A stretch of DNA of 64,000 nt from NCBI GenBank assembly GCA_037718865.1, contig JBBJMP010000002.1:248001-312000 (forward strand), read 5' to 3'. Source of the stretch: JADCRZ01 sp037718865. Lineage in GTDB: Bacteria; Bacteroidota; Bacteroidia; Chitinophagales; Chitinophagaceae. Below the pieces are notes generated by a model. That model was given only the letters and a program-made list of their open reading frames with translations. It had not been told where the DNA came from and ran no database searches. Shown in pieces: positions 18,399-27,837 of this stretch (within the stretch, counting starts at the first letter, position 1; every line of letters starts with the position of its first letter). A program made the translations under genes and the position numbers.

Positions 18399-19640
18399 AT
18401 GAACGAAAACGTCAACAAAAACGCTTTGTTTAATGGGAGTTGCTTTGCACTCATCACTACCGCCTTTACTTTTTCTATTCGCGCAGGAATCCTCCCCCAA
18501 TTGGGTGAGGCCTTTGGCCTTTCTGCCGAACAACTGGGATTTATTAATTCCATGTGGTTTTTGGGATTCCCAATTTCAATGATTATCGGCGGCCTGGTTT
18601 ATCATACGTTTGGCCCTAAAAATATTATGATGGTCGCTTTTGTATGCCACACCATCGGAATTTTGTTGACCATTTATGCCGGTGGATATACAACTTTGCT
18701 TATTTCCACACTCTTAATTGGCATTGGTAATGGATGTACCGAGGCTGCCTGTAACCCTATGATTGCAGACATGTACTCAGGTTTGAAAATGCAAAAAATG
18801 CTCGCCAGGTTCCACATGTGGTTCCCTGGGGGGATACTTGTTGGATCCCTCATTTCCTTCTTTATGACCCGCATGGGTTTAGGCTGGGAAGCACAGATGT
18901 GGGTCACGATGATTCCAACCATTATTTACGCTGTGTTATTTTTCGGGAAAGCTTTTCCAAAACCACAGTTGGAAGAGGCAAACTCTCTTGCTGAAAACTT
19001 CAAGGCAATGTTAAGCCCGGTTTATATCTTTCTGTTTTTCTGCATGGCCCTTACGGCTATTTCGGAGTTTGGTCCCAGCCAATGGGTAAGTATTGTTTTA
19101 GGAGCCAGTGGAGCAGATGCCATGCTAATTTTAGCCTTGACTTTTGGAGTGTCCGCTACCGGCAGGTTTTTCGCCGGACCAGTTGTTGGGGCGTTGGGTC
19201 AGACAGGTGTTTTGCTTGCAGGAGCGATCCTGACAACCATAGGCATCTATATGTTCAGTACTGTAACCGGCCCTATGGCCTATGTGGCAGCGATAATTTT
19301 CGCTCTTGGCATTTGTTATTTCTGGCCGGTAATGATTGGTTCAGTGGCACAAAAAGTTCCCCGGAGCAGCGCCCTGGGTATGTCCATTGTTGGTGGGATA
19401 GGCATGTTTTCTACCTCTATCTTCCAACCTATAATTGGTGGTTGGATTGATAGTGCCAGGGCAGACAACGCCGCTAAGGGGCTTACAGGAACCGCACTGG
19501 AATTGGCCACCGGACAACATGCGTTGCTGAAGATGATCACCTTCCCCGCCATATTGATTGTACTGTTTCTTATATTTTTCTTCTGGCAAAGAAATTCAAA
19601 GACGGCCACAGAAAGTGAAATGACTGTGGCGGTGCATTAA
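18399..19640 (+). CDS. MFS transporter
   Basis: A 413-residue protein with about 12 hydrophobic segments and a charged cytoplasmic middle loop (about 190-205). The loop after helix 2 has the form GGLVYHTFGPKNIMM, a variant of the MFS motif A. It starts 56 bp after the ThuA fusion gene and ends 8 bp before an oxidoreductase gene, so these three probably form one operon that imports and oxidises a sugar or sugar derivative. The substrate cannot be read from sequence. Confidence 0.88.
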   Translation: MNENVNKNALFNGSCFALITTAFTFSIRAGILPQLGEAFGLSAEQLGFINSMWFLGFPISMIIGGLVYHTFGPKNIMMVAFVCHTIGILLTIYAGGYTTLLISTLLIGIGNGCTEAACNPMIADMYSGLKMQKMLARFHMWFPGGILVGSLISFFMTRMGLGWEAQMWVTMIPTIIYAVLFFGKAFPKPQLEEANSLAENFKAMLSPVYIFLFFCMALTAISEFGPSQWVSIVLGASGADAMLILALTFGVSATGRFFAGPVVGALGQTGVLLAGAILTTIGIYMFSTVTGPMAYVAAIIFALGICYFWPVMIGSVAQKVPRSSALGMSIVGGIGMFSTSIFQPIIGGWIDSARADNAAKGLTGTALELATGQHALLKMITFPAILIVLFLIFFFWQRNSKTATESEMTVAVH

Positions 19641-19648
19641 TAAATACA

Positions 19649-20770
19649 ATGGAAAATAAAACAATCAACGTCGCCATCGTAGGCCTTGGTTTCGGAGCAG
19701 AATTTATTCCGATATACCAGCGCCATCCCGATATGACCATGTATGCGCTGTGCCAGCGCAATACGGATAAACTGAACGAAATAGGCGACGCTTTTGGCGT
19801 TGAAAAGCGATATGCCTCTTATGAAGATTTGCTGGAAGACCCTGCCGTAGATGCCATTCATATCAACACACCTATTCAAAATCATGCGGAGCAGTCTCTA
19901 CAAGCATTAAAGGCAGGTAAACATGTGGCCTGCACGGTTCCAATGGCTACTACTGTCGATGAGTGCCGGCAAATTGTTGAAGCAGTAAACGAAACGGGTC
20001 TTACCTACATGATGATGGAAACCGTCGTGTATAGCCGGGAATTTTTATTTGTAAAAGAAATGTATGAAAATGGGGAGATGGGTAAACTCCAGTTTCTGAG
20101 AGCTTCCCATCAACAGGAAATGGCGGGCTGGCCCGGCTATTGGGAAGGGTTACCGCCAATGCATTACGCAACGCATTGTGTTGCACCGGTAGTGGCTTTG
20201 GCGAACACCGACGCTGAATATGTATCGTGTTTCGGATCCGGGCGTATTGATGAAAATCTGATCACCAAATACGGTTCCCCGTTTGCTATTGAAAGCTGTC
20301 ATATCAAATTCCGGAATTCAGATCTTTCAGCTGAAGTAACCCGTTCTCTGTTCAATACCGCCAGGCAATACCGGGAAAGCTTTGACGTATATGGTTCAAA
20401 GAAAACATTTGAATGGACCTTGATAGAAGATGAAGAATCCGTTATACATACCGGAGAAAAGCCTGAAAAAATAAAGATACCTGATTATGGCCATTTACTG
20501 CCTGCAGAAATTCAATCCTTCACTACTGGCGGCGTTTATGATGCGGAAAGCAAACAACATCTTTCATTTATTCAGGGAGCCGGGCATGGTGGTTCGCACC
20601 CCCACCTGATCCATGAATTTGTAAGTGCTTTGAAAGATAAAAGACAACCCTTTCCCAACGCACGGCAATCGGCTAATATAACCTGCGTAGGCATACTCGC
20701 CCACGAATCGGCAATGCATGGCGGTAAACTTATACAACTGCCCGATTTTACACTTGGAGGAAACATATAA
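19649..20770 (+). CDS. Gfo/Idh/MocA-family oxidoreductase
   Basis: A 373-residue NAD(P)-dependent sugar oxidoreductase. The Rossmann motif is VAIVGLGFGAEFIPIY at residues 8-23, and the C-terminal beta-sheet domain is complete, with HYATHCVAPVV carrying the likely catalytic His. The usual AGKHVxxEKP segment is here AGKHVACTVPMA, so the conserved Glu-Lys is replaced by Thr-Val; the Lys normally contacts cofactor and substrate. Either a different subgroup or altered chemistry is implied. It is the last gene of the ThuA fusion - MFS - oxidoreductase set. Confidence 0.88.
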   Translation: MENKTINVAIVGLGFGAEFIPIYQRHPDMTMYALCQRNTDKLNEIGDAFGVEKRYASYEDLLEDPAVDAIHINTPIQNHAEQSLQALKAGKHVACTVPMATTVDECRQIVEAVNETGLTYMMMETVVYSREFLFVKEMYENGEMGKLQFLRASHQQEMAGWPGYWEGLPPMHYATHCVAPVVALANTDAEYVSCFGSGRIDENLITKYGSPFAIESCHIKFRNSDLSAEVTRSLFNTARQYRESFDVYGSKKTFEWTLIEDEESVIHTGEKPEKIKIPDYGHLLPAEIQSFTTGGVYDAESKQHLSFIQGAGHGGSHPHLIHEFVSALKDKRQPFPNARQSANITCVGILAHESAMHGGKLIQLPDFTLGGNI

Positions 20771-20844
20771 TCCTGTTTAATTATTCATTAGACATTTAAA
20801 ACAAATGTATATGTGCGTTGTTTTGTGCATTAAATCACAAGCAT

Positions 20845-21300
20845 ATGCAAAAAGAACTATTAGGATTAGAAGTTGAAAAAGAATTTCCGGTTCAGGTACA
20901 AGAACTGTCCAATGCCTGGACTAACCCTGAAAAGCTTAAACAGTGGTGGAAGCCATCCGGCCACCAACTAACTGACGTTAATATTGATTTGCGTGAAGGT
21001 GGAAAATTCAATTATGTTTTCCAGGGAACAAATGCTGAAACGGCGCTGGTTATTTCCGGAGAATACCAGGAAGTAAATGAAAACAGGAAACTTGTTTATA
21101 GCTGGAACTGGGAAATCCCCAATACTGAGGCAATCAGCAATAATGAATTCATGTTGACGGTAGAATTTATACCTGCCAAGGACCATAGTAAACTACGGGT
21201 TGTACAGCATAATTTTAAAGACAATGAATCAATACATCCTCATAAGAAGGGCTGGGAAATTGCTTTAGATGACCTCTACCAATTTCTTTCAGAAGCGTAA
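20845..21300 (+). CDS. SRPBCC (AHSA1-like) domain protein
   Basis: About 151 residues with the START/AHSA1 pattern: SNAWTNPEKLKQWWKPSGHQ near the N-terminus, VNIDLREGGKFNYVF in the middle, and a C-terminal amphipathic helix (GWEIALDDLYQFLSEA). Proteins of this fold bind small hydrophobic ligands or Hsp90-type partners; no reaction is implied. The ATG at 20845 is chosen over a TTG at 20818. It follows the sugar operon by 74 bp and precedes a small CBM48-type gene. Confidence 0.8.
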   Translation: MQKELLGLEVEKEFPVQVQELSNAWTNPEKLKQWWKPSGHQLTDVNIDLREGGKFNYVFQGTNAETALVISGEYQEVNENRKLVYSWNWEIPNTEAISNNEFMLTVEFIPAKDHSKLRVVQHNFKDNESIHPHKKGWEIALDDLYQFLSEA

Positions 21301-21373
21301 ATACAATAATAACCCTTCGATTAGCAGAGTTTCATTTATTTACAAATTCGCAATTTAACTCTAAAACATAACT

Positions 21374-21670
21374 ATGAATACCTTAACGTCACCGCTCGTG
21401 AACACGAATAAAAAGACGATTGAGTTTTTTCTTCATAACGATTGCGCCTCTCATGTATCCCTTTCCGGCAGTTTTAACCACTGGGCTCAAGATGTACTTC
21501 CCATGAGGCCGGTTAGAGCTGGCTTATGGAAGATTGAGATACCGATGTTACCAAAAGGAAAATATCAGAATAAGTTTATTATAGACGATAAAACGTGGAT
21601 GGAAGACATTGAAAACCCTAACCGCGAACCCGATGGGGTTACGGGTTTTTACAGCATTCTTAATATTTGA
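21374..21670 (+). CDS. Glycogen-binding (CBM48/AMPK-beta-like) domain protein
   Basis: A 98-residue protein made of a single E-set domain: VSLSGSFNHWAQDVLPM then LWKIEIPMLPKGKYQNKFI and DPxNP-like EDIENPNREPDG. This is the pattern of the isoamylase N-domain and AMPK-beta glycogen-binding modules. There is no signal peptide and no catalytic domain. It may be a stand-alone binder of glycogen or alpha-glucans; that role is inferred from the fold only. Confidence 0.8.
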   Translation: MNTLTSPLVNTNKKTIEFFLHNDCASHVSLSGSFNHWAQDVLPMRPVRAGLWKIEIPMLPKGKYQNKFIIDDKTWMEDIENPNREPDGVTGFYSILNI

Positions 21671-21697
21671 GAACGGGGAGAGGGTTTAAACTCTCTA

Positions 21698-22468
21698 TTA
21701 CCTGCCCATCCATCCGCCATCTACCGTTATGATGGTTCCATGTATGTAATCAGCAGCGGCAGAACAGAGGAAAGTGACTACTCCTTTAAAGTCTTCGGGC
21801 TCGCCCCAGCGGCCTGCCGGAATCCTGTCAAGGATAGATTTACTCCGCTCAGCATCCTGTCTGAGGGCGGAAGTATTTTCAGTGGCGATATAACCGGGCG
21901 CAATTCCGTTTACATTAACCCCTTTTGGGGCCCACTCGTTAGCAAACGCTTTTACCAGGCTACCTACGGCTCCTTTGCTTGCTGCATAACCCGGAACGTT
22001 GATGCCTCCCTGGAAGGTGAGTAAAGAGCAGGTAAAAACCACCTTTCCGGAACCCCTTTCTATCATATCCCGTCCGAATTCACGGGTGATGATAAATTGT
22101 GCGTCCAGATTTATAGACAACAGTTTGTCCCAGTAATCATCCGGATGTTCTGCTGCCGGTTTGCGCAGGATAATACCGGCATTATTGATCAGGATGTCAA
22201 TGGGAGGTTCTGATTCTTTCACCTGCTTAATGAATCCGTATAAAGCTTCCCTGTTGCTGAAATCTGCCTGGTACGCTTTAAATTTTCTGCCTGATGCAGT
22301 AATTTCTTTTTCTATCTCACTGCCATGAAGTTCCAAGGCTGTCGATACACCCACAATATCTGCACCCGCTTCTGCCAATGCGGCTGCCAACGCTTTTCCG
22401 ATTCCGCGATTGCAACCAGTTACCAATGCTGTTTTGCCTTTCAGGCTAAAGAGATCTAATACACGCAT
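21698..22468 (-). CDS. kduD: 2-deoxy-D-gluconate 3-dehydrogenase-like SDR (KduD)
   Basis: A 256-residue short-chain dehydrogenase. The cofactor motif TGCNRGIGKALAAALAEAG, INNAGIILRKPA, and the catalytic YAASKGAVGSLVKAF are present. The N-terminus (LDLFSLKGKTALVTGC) and the GIILRKPA form are characteristic of KduD, which interconverts 5-keto-4-deoxyuronate products in pectin and uronate breakdown. The ATG at 22468 is used; the upstream open frame lacks conserved sequence. Nearby uxuA supports a uronate role, though a hypothetical gene lies between them. Confidence 0.82.
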   Translation of the reverse strand: MRVLDLFSLKGKTALVTGCNRGIGKALAAALAEAGADIVGVSTALELHGSEIEKEITASGRKFKAYQADFSNREALYGFIKQVKESEPPIDILINNAGIILRKPAAEHPDDYWDKLLSINLDAQFIITREFGRDMIERGSGKVVFTCSLLTFQGGINVPGYAASKGAVGSLVKAFANEWAPKGVNVNGIAPGYIATENTSALRQDAERSKSILDRIPAGRWGEPEDFKGVVTFLCSAAADYIHGTIITVDGGWMGR

Positions 22469-22576
22469 AGAAGCTAATCTTTTATAGTGATAATAGATAA
22501 CCAGTAACAAGGTTACCTGATTTCCATACAATATATTAAATAAAAGTAATTTTCTATACCATGACGTTGTCTATGA

Positions 22577-22918
22577 TTAAGGACGAAGCTGGTCGCCTTT
22601 AAGATAATTGCTGGAAGCATCAAGAAGGAATATATTAAAATTGGTTCGTAAATGACTTTCAATTTCCCATCCGATACGCTGGTATATCACCGTTAGCCTA
22701 TCGTTTTCATCAGTCCAAACCATGTGTTCCGGTGCGGAAGAGTCTATCTTTTTTTCTCTTAGATAAAACGGATCTATGCCCTGAGGTTTCGTAACAGTTA
22801 CATCAAAAAAGTTGACACCGGACGAATCTGATTTGACGTATGTAACCGTCGCTTGATATTCTACGTTGTTTTGTTCAAATTGTATAATGAATGGCTCTAA
22901 TAATTTTGTATATCCCAT
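22577..22918 (-). CDS. Small hypothetical protein
   Basis: A 113-residue soluble protein with no recognised domain. It is rich in beta-strand-forming residues and charged, with an N-terminal MGYTKLLEPFIIQFEQNNVE stretch. Codon use looks like real coding sequence, and it lies between kduD and uxuA on the same strand but with large gaps. A 12-bp inverted repeat is found about 78 bp upstream of its start. Function unknown. Confidence 0.55.
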   Translation of the reverse strand: MGYTKLLEPFIIQFEQNNVEYQATVTYVKSDSSGVNFFDVTVTKPQGIDPFYLREKKIDSSAPEHMVWTDENDRLTVIYQRIGWEIESHLRTNFNIFLLDASSNYLKGDQLRP

Positions 22919-23282
22919 ACAGCATTTAATTACAAATAAACATTGTTTTGAAAAATTTGAGATGCACCTGTTAACATCAATACATACAAGATCTACTTGT
23001 AATTACCGTTTAAAGGTAATTACAAGGTGTAAGAATAATAGTGGTGAAGTCAAGCGGATTTCAAGAGAATATTAACAATGATATGTCCTTAGCCGTAAAA
23101 TGGATAAAAAGAAATTGACTATGTAATTTAGAAATTAAATGTCGTAATTCAAAGAACCAGACAAGTCATTTGATTAAACCGAGTGCAATACCGCAACGCG
23201 GGATCGCCGGGTTAAGGCATTTCGGGAAATTATTTGAAAATTAGCTGCATTAACTGAGGCATTTGCAGCTGATGCCATTTTG
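22919..23282. other. Intergenic stretch with an inverted repeat
   Basis: This 364-bp AT-rich stretch has no credible gene. CTTGTAATTACC at 22996-23007 and GGTAATTACAAG at 23015-23026 form a perfect 12-bp inverted repeat with a seven-base spacer. It lies upstream of the minus-strand hypothetical gene and could be a regulator site or a hairpin; nothing else was recognised. Confidence 0.6.
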
Positions 23283-24470
23283 CTAAACCTCCATTGAGCG
23301 GCAGATTGCCAGTTCAAGTCCGCGAATTTCGGCCAAACCGCGCAACCTTCCGATGGCTGAATAACCCGGATTGGTTTTTTTGTTCAGGTCATCAAGCATC
23401 TGGTGCCCGTGGTCGGGCCGCATGGGTATGGCAGTCTGCCTTTGTTTCATCACTTCCACCAATTCTTTTACTACGGCATACATATCTACATCCCCTTCCA
23501 GGTGGTTGTCTTCATAAAAATCTCCCCATTCATTTCTCTTCGTACTGCGCAGGTGAACAAAATTTATCCGCTCACCGAAGCGCTTAACCATGGCCGGCAG
23601 ATCGTTATCGGGTCTAACACCAAAGGATCCGGTACAAAAGCACAGGCCATTATTTAATGCGGGAACAGCATCGATCAACTGCTGAATATCCCCGGCAGTA
23701 CTTACAACTCTGGGTAAACCTAAAATGGGATAAGGCGGATCATCAGGATGAATAACCATGCTGACCCTGGATTCTTGCGCAGCGGGTATTATTTCCTGCA
23801 GAAAAAATATCAGGTGATTGCGCAGTGTAGCTGCGTCGATACCTGAGTACGTGTCTAATGCCTGCTGGAACTGTTGTACCGTGAAACTTTCTTCGCTGCC
23901 AGGAAGGCCCGCAATAATATTACGTTCCAGTAATCGTTTTTCTTCATCGCTCATCCGGGTGAACCTCTGTTCGGCACGGGCTAATTCAGCTTCAGTATAG
24001 TCGTTCACCGCATCTTTTCTTTTCAGTATAAAAACGTCAAAGGCAATAAAGGCCGCTTTTTCAAAACGAAGTGCCTTACTGCCATCTTCAACGGTGTAGC
24101 CGAGGTCGGTTCTAGTCCAATCCAGCACCGGCATGAAATTATACGTTATGATATCGATTCCGCATTTTGCCAGGTTGCGGATCGACTCCTTATAGTTGTT
24201 TATATACTGGCGATAATTGCCGGTTTGGGTTTTGATCGCTTCATGAACAGGAACGCTTTCTACAACGCTCCAGCTCAATCCTGCCGACCCGATCTTGTTT
24301 TTACGTTTGATGATTCCCTCTACCGGCCAGGTTTCGCCATTGGGAACATGATGCAGTGCAGTGACTACGCCGGAACATCCGGCCTGTCTGATGTCGTGCA
24401 GTCTTACCGGGTCATCAGGTCCGAACCAGCGCATAGTTTGTTGCATGGTATAAGTAAGATTCGAATTCAT
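23283..24470 (-). CDS. uxuA: Mannonate dehydratase UxuA
   Basis: A 395-residue enzyme that converts D-mannonate to 2-keto-3-deoxygluconate in glucuronate catabolism. The N-terminal region MRWFGPDDPVRLHDIRQAG followed by VVTALHHVPNGETWPVE is diagnostic for UxuA; metal ligands are in GSFGVRPDN (with nearby CFCTGS), NFVHLRS and RPDHGHQM. Length matches the family. Met9 is an alternative start giving the N-terminus seen in other UxuA proteins. It is followed upstream on the strand by a BNR-repeat gene whose stop is only 15 bp before its start, so the two probably share a transcript. Confidence 0.95.
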   Translation of the reverse strand: MNSNLTYTMQQTMRWFGPDDPVRLHDIRQAGCSGVVTALHHVPNGETWPVEGIIKRKNKIGSAGLSWSVVESVPVHEAIKTQTGNYRQYINNYKESIRNLAKCGIDIITYNFMPVLDWTRTDLGYTVEDGSKALRFEKAAFIAFDVFILKRKDAVNDYTEAELARAEQRFTRMSDEEKRLLERNIIAGLPGSEESFTVQQFQQALDTYSGIDAATLRNHLIFFLQEIIPAAQESRVSMVIHPDDPPYPILGLPRVVSTAGDIQQLIDAVPALNNGLCFCTGSFGVRPDNDLPAMVKRFGERINFVHLRSTKRNEWGDFYEDNHLEGDVDMYAVVKELVEVMKQRQTAIPMRPDHGHQMLDDLNKKTNPGYSAIGRLRGLAEIRGLELAICRSMEV

Positions 24471-24485
24471 AACATAGTATTTAAT

Positions 24486-25826
24486 TCAACGATTATTCGG
24501 ATTCCATTCAAGGACCATCACCGGCTGAGGTGGCCCTTTTTTGACCCCTTCCCCATCGCCCTGTTCGCATTTCTGGACAAACAAGTGCAGCAGGCCTTTC
24601 AATTTCCATAATTCCCTGTCATACCCCGGTTCCCATTGGCCTACCGAAACCGCAGTAAGGTCATTTTCAAGCCATTTACCCGTTGGAAAATCAGCACAGG
24701 TTAACACCGATACCTTGTCTCCTCGTTCTTCATCACGATATACCATTAAGGCCAATTCTCTGGCACCATTCCGGCGCATCATAATCTGGGGCCTGGCTAT
24801 GGGTATCCGTTTTGTACCTCCTCCGCTTAATGTGAAAGCAGATTTCCGGTTTGATACTTGTATTTTATTCCATTGTTTGCCATCGTGGTAAACCAGCTGG
24901 TATTGCGGAACGGTTGTGCCCTGCGCCCGCCAAAAAGTAGCAATAAAAGGACGGCCGGAAGCATCGGCGCACATTGAAGTCTGGTTGATCAACTCACTGT
25001 TTTCAGGGATGTTATACGCATATTCTGCCGAGGCGGCCCTCACCGGCAGCGTATACTTTTCGCCAGTGGTTTTTTCCCAGGTTTTACCCCCATCGGTGGA
25101 CCGTGCATAACAAAGGTCATGGTTACTGGCTACATCACCACTTTCGCGCCATACCCAGGAGAGATGAATGGTGCCGTTGTCATCTATAGCCATTTGCCAG
25201 TAAGCGTTTCTCTGGCCTTCTCCATCTATAAAACCATCCTGCAACTGCATCCATTGCCGCTCTTTCAGATCATACCGGTTGAGCATCAGGTTCCCGTTTC
25301 CGGAAGATCCATCGCGGTACAGAAACAGCAGGTTCCCATCCGGCATCTTGTAGAATTCCGGATAAGTTACATGCTCTTCTTTTTTACCGGTCATGGGCAT
25401 TTTTTCTGTTAATTCAAGCGAACCTGGTTTAACACTCCTGCAATACCTGAGTACATTATTATGATGGTCCCATGATACATGCAGGTAACCATCGCCATCT
25501 ACTGTTATGCTTATAGAATTATGCGCATCAAGGGTTTTTCCTTTGAATGGCGACACCCTGGTTTGCCAATTGTTAGAACCCAATTTTCTTTTTGCCAGCA
25601 CGAGGTTACTTTGCTGGTCGTAAAAAGCAGTATATTGCTCATCCCGGAAGCTTACCAGGGGGTCATGCCTGAAAACGACTGTATTTATAGAATTTGCGGC
25701 CCAGCCCTCAGCTACATATACAGCCTGCGCATTATTCAGTACACTCATCCTGTTCTGTCCAAAGCAAACAACCTCTGCACAAACAAAAAGACAACAGAGA
25801 ATCGGCTTAATTACCTGATGCAACAT
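24486..25826 (-). CDS. Secreted BNR-repeat protein (BNR_4 family)
   Basis: A 446-residue protein with a signal peptide (LCCLFVCAEVVCFGQ, cleavage about residue 24). It has the BNR_4 pattern of five- to seven-bladed propellers: SITVDGDGYLHVSWDHHNN, then MAIDDNGTIHLSWVWRESG and YARSTDGGKTWEKTTG. Members of this family occur in polysaccharide-use loci, and some are ulvan or rhamnogalacturonan lyases or related glycan-active enzymes. Adjacent uxuA suggests that it releases or binds uronate-containing glycans. The exact activity cannot be read from sequence. Confidence 0.8.
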   Translation of the reverse strand: MLHQVIKPILCCLFVCAEVVCFGQNRMSVLNNAQAVYVAEGWAANSINTVVFRHDPLVSFRDEQYTAFYDQQSNLVLAKRKLGSNNWQTRVSPFKGKTLDAHNSISITVDGDGYLHVSWDHHNNVLRYCRSVKPGSLELTEKMPMTGKKEEHVTYPEFYKMPDGNLLFLYRDGSSGNGNLMLNRYDLKERQWMQLQDGFIDGEGQRNAYWQMAIDDNGTIHLSWVWRESGDVASNHDLCYARSTDGGKTWEKTTGEKYTLPVRAASAEYAYNIPENSELINQTSMCADASGRPFIATFWRAQGTTVPQYQLVYHDGKQWNKIQVSNRKSAFTLSGGGTKRIPIARPQIMMRRNGARELALMVYRDEERGDKVSVLTCADFPTGKWLENDLTAVSVGQWEPGYDRELWKLKGLLHLFVQKCEQGDGEGVKKGPPQPVMVLEWNPNNR

Positions 25827-25986
25827 ATCGTTGTTGTAATAAGTGATGTATTATGGGCTCACCTGTTCATATTTCCGGTAGCTGGAAGCGGCCTGATTTT
25901 TTAGCAATCTTACAAGGAATTTTTTATGATTCCCGTTTTGTTGTGATATTTTTAATGCAGGACCAACTTAATCTGAACTGTCATTT

Positions 25987-26883
25987 ATGGAATACCAACA
26001 TTTGGGTAACTCAGGCTTACACCTCAGCCGGATAGGATTTGGATGCATGTCTTTAGGGGAGGATTACTCGGAAACGGAGAACCTTATCCTACGTGCCGTT
26101 GATCACGGCATTAATTTTTTTGATACTGCCGACCTATACCAAAAGGGACAGAATGAATCCTTCCTTGGAGGTATCCTTAAAGGCAGACGTGACAAGGTAA
26201 TTATATCAACCAAAGTTGGCAATCAATGGCGCGCCGATGGCCAGGGATGGGACTGGAATCCGCGAAAAGAGTATATTCTGGACGCGGTGAATGGGAGCCT
26301 TTCGCGGCTGCAAACCGATTATATCGACGTTTACCAGTTGCATGGAGGCACCCTGGAGGACCCAATCGATGAAACTATAGAGGCTTTTGAAATGCTGAAA
26401 AAGCAGGGAAAGATCCGGTTTTATGGCATTTCCTCTATCCGTCCGAACGTTATTGAAGAGTACGCCCGGCGTTCGGCAATGGTAAGTGTTATGATGCAGT
26501 ACAGCCTGCTTGACCGTCGTCCGCAGGAAGCCTGCCTTGGTCTATTACAGCAAAACAATATCGGGGTATTGGCCAGGGGAAGTATTGCAAAAGGTTTACT
26601 GGTTGACAAGGCTGCAACCGGTTACTTAAATTATAGCGAACCAGCGGTCAGACAGGCAGCAGCGGCGATTAAAGGAATTTCCGGTGAGCAGCGTAGTGCT
26701 GTCCAGACAGCTTTACGTTTTGTGCTCCGTCATCCTGCCATCAGTTCGGCCGTTGTAGGTATCAGGACGCCTAAACAACTGGAAGAAGCCGTTCAAACCC
26801 TGAATACGCCTTTACTGACAGACGCTGAATACCTGGTTTTGCAGGAAAGTCTTGCCGTTAATTATTACGACCAGCACAGGTAA
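25987..26883 (+). CDS. Aldo/keto reductase
   Basis: A 298-residue TIM-barrel oxidoreductase. The tetrad is recognisable: Asp in FFDTADLY, Tyr in the same segment, Lys in ISTKVGNQW and His in VYQLHGGTLED. C-terminal NADPH-binding residues are in SSAVVGIRTPKQLEEAV. It reduces aldehydes or ketones of unknown identity. It ends 2 bp before the convergent PAP2 gene. Lying next to the uronate genes it may act on sugars, which is inference. Confidence 0.9.
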   Translation: MEYQHLGNSGLHLSRIGFGCMSLGEDYSETENLILRAVDHGINFFDTADLYQKGQNESFLGGILKGRRDKVIISTKVGNQWRADGQGWDWNPRKEYILDAVNGSLSRLQTDYIDVYQLHGGTLEDPIDETIEAFEMLKKQGKIRFYGISSIRPNVIEEYARRSAMVSVMMQYSLLDRRPQEACLGLLQQNNIGVLARGSIAKGLLVDKAATGYLNYSEPAVRQAAAAIKGISGEQRSAVQTALRFVLRHPAISSAVVGIRTPKQLEEAVQTLNTPLLTDAEYLVLQESLAVNYYDQHR

Positions 26884-26885
26884 TT

Positions 26886-27698
26886 TTACCTGTCCTGATC
26901 ATCTCTGGAAGGAGCAAAGCGGTAGACCATGGCAAAACCCACGCTTCCATTATGATAGCTTGGCAATGCGAGCAGTTTAGGATTTTTCCGTTTAAAGATA
27001 TGATCACTTATCCAGGGGTATGCCCGGTACACCAGTTTAGTTGAAAGGATGCCTATGCCTGCCCCTGTGATGACATCACTAAACCAGTGCTTGTTGTTGT
27101 ACATTCGAAAACCACCTGTGCCGGCAGCTACCACGTATCCCGCTACGCGATACCAGGGAGAAATATGTTTATATTCCTGGTGCAGGAATTCAGCAGCCGC
27201 GAAAGCGTTGCTGGTATGGCCGGAAGGAAACGACCTGAAATTGCTTTCATCGGGCCTTAACTGGTGGGTCGCTGTCTTGAGTAATCTAACTGTTGACTGT
27301 TCCAGTAGAGCCGATAGGGTTAAAATGGCAGTACGGTCAAAAAAATCATGTTGGCCTTTTATTCCAACGGCATTAAGCGCATATACTGCCACTGCAGGGG
27401 AGTATTGCATAAAATTATCCATTCTTGAATGAAATGATGGACTACTCCGCTGCAGCTCCTTCTTGAAATTGTCGTTTACCAGGCGTAAACTGTGGTTACC
27501 CAGGGTCAGGGCTCCGTAGCCAATAAAAACAGCCGGAATGATTAGTGTTTTTGCAAAGCGCTTATTCACTGTTTTAATGGAATCCCTGTTGACAGGATTC
27601 TGTATGATTATATCTGCAGCAATCTGACGGTCTGACTCCTGGGAGAAAGAAGAAGAGACCAATAATACGTGAACAAGCAAAAGACTATATTTTTTCAT
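26886..27698 (-). CDS. PAP2-family phosphatase
   Basis: A 270-residue protein with a signal peptide (YSLLLVHVLLVSSSFSQ). The three PAP2 motifs are present: KTATHQLRP (about 140), FPSGHTSNAF (about 158) and RMYNNKHWFSDVITG (about 197), giving the catalytic His pair, Arg and Asp. Enzymes of this family remove phosphate from phosphatidic acid, undecaprenyl diphosphate or related lipids. Only one or two hydrophobic helices are evident, so a periplasmic acid-phosphatase-like form is likely. Confidence 0.88.
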   Translation of the reverse strand: MKKYSLLLVHVLLVSSSFSQESDRQIAADIIIQNPVNRDSIKTVNKRFAKTLIIPAVFIGYGALTLGNHSLRLVNDNFKKELQRSSPSFHSRMDNFMQYSPAVAVYALNAVGIKGQHDFFDRTAILTLSALLEQSTVRLLKTATHQLRPDESNFRSFPSGHTSNAFAAAEFLHQEYKHISPWYRVAGYVVAAGTGGFRMYNNKHWFSDVITGAGIGILSTKLVYRAYPWISDHIFKRKNPKLLALPSYHNGSVGFAMVYRFAPSRDDQDR

Positions 27699-27837
27699 AT
27701 ATTATCTTTAGATCCATGATATCCCGGGCCGTAATAACGGTTGGCTTGCCTGTAAATTATTCCTGTCCAAGATAAAGCATTGTTAACATTTTCGGGTGGG
27801 TCCCCTACATCCCTAACCACAAAGTTTTCATTGTGTT

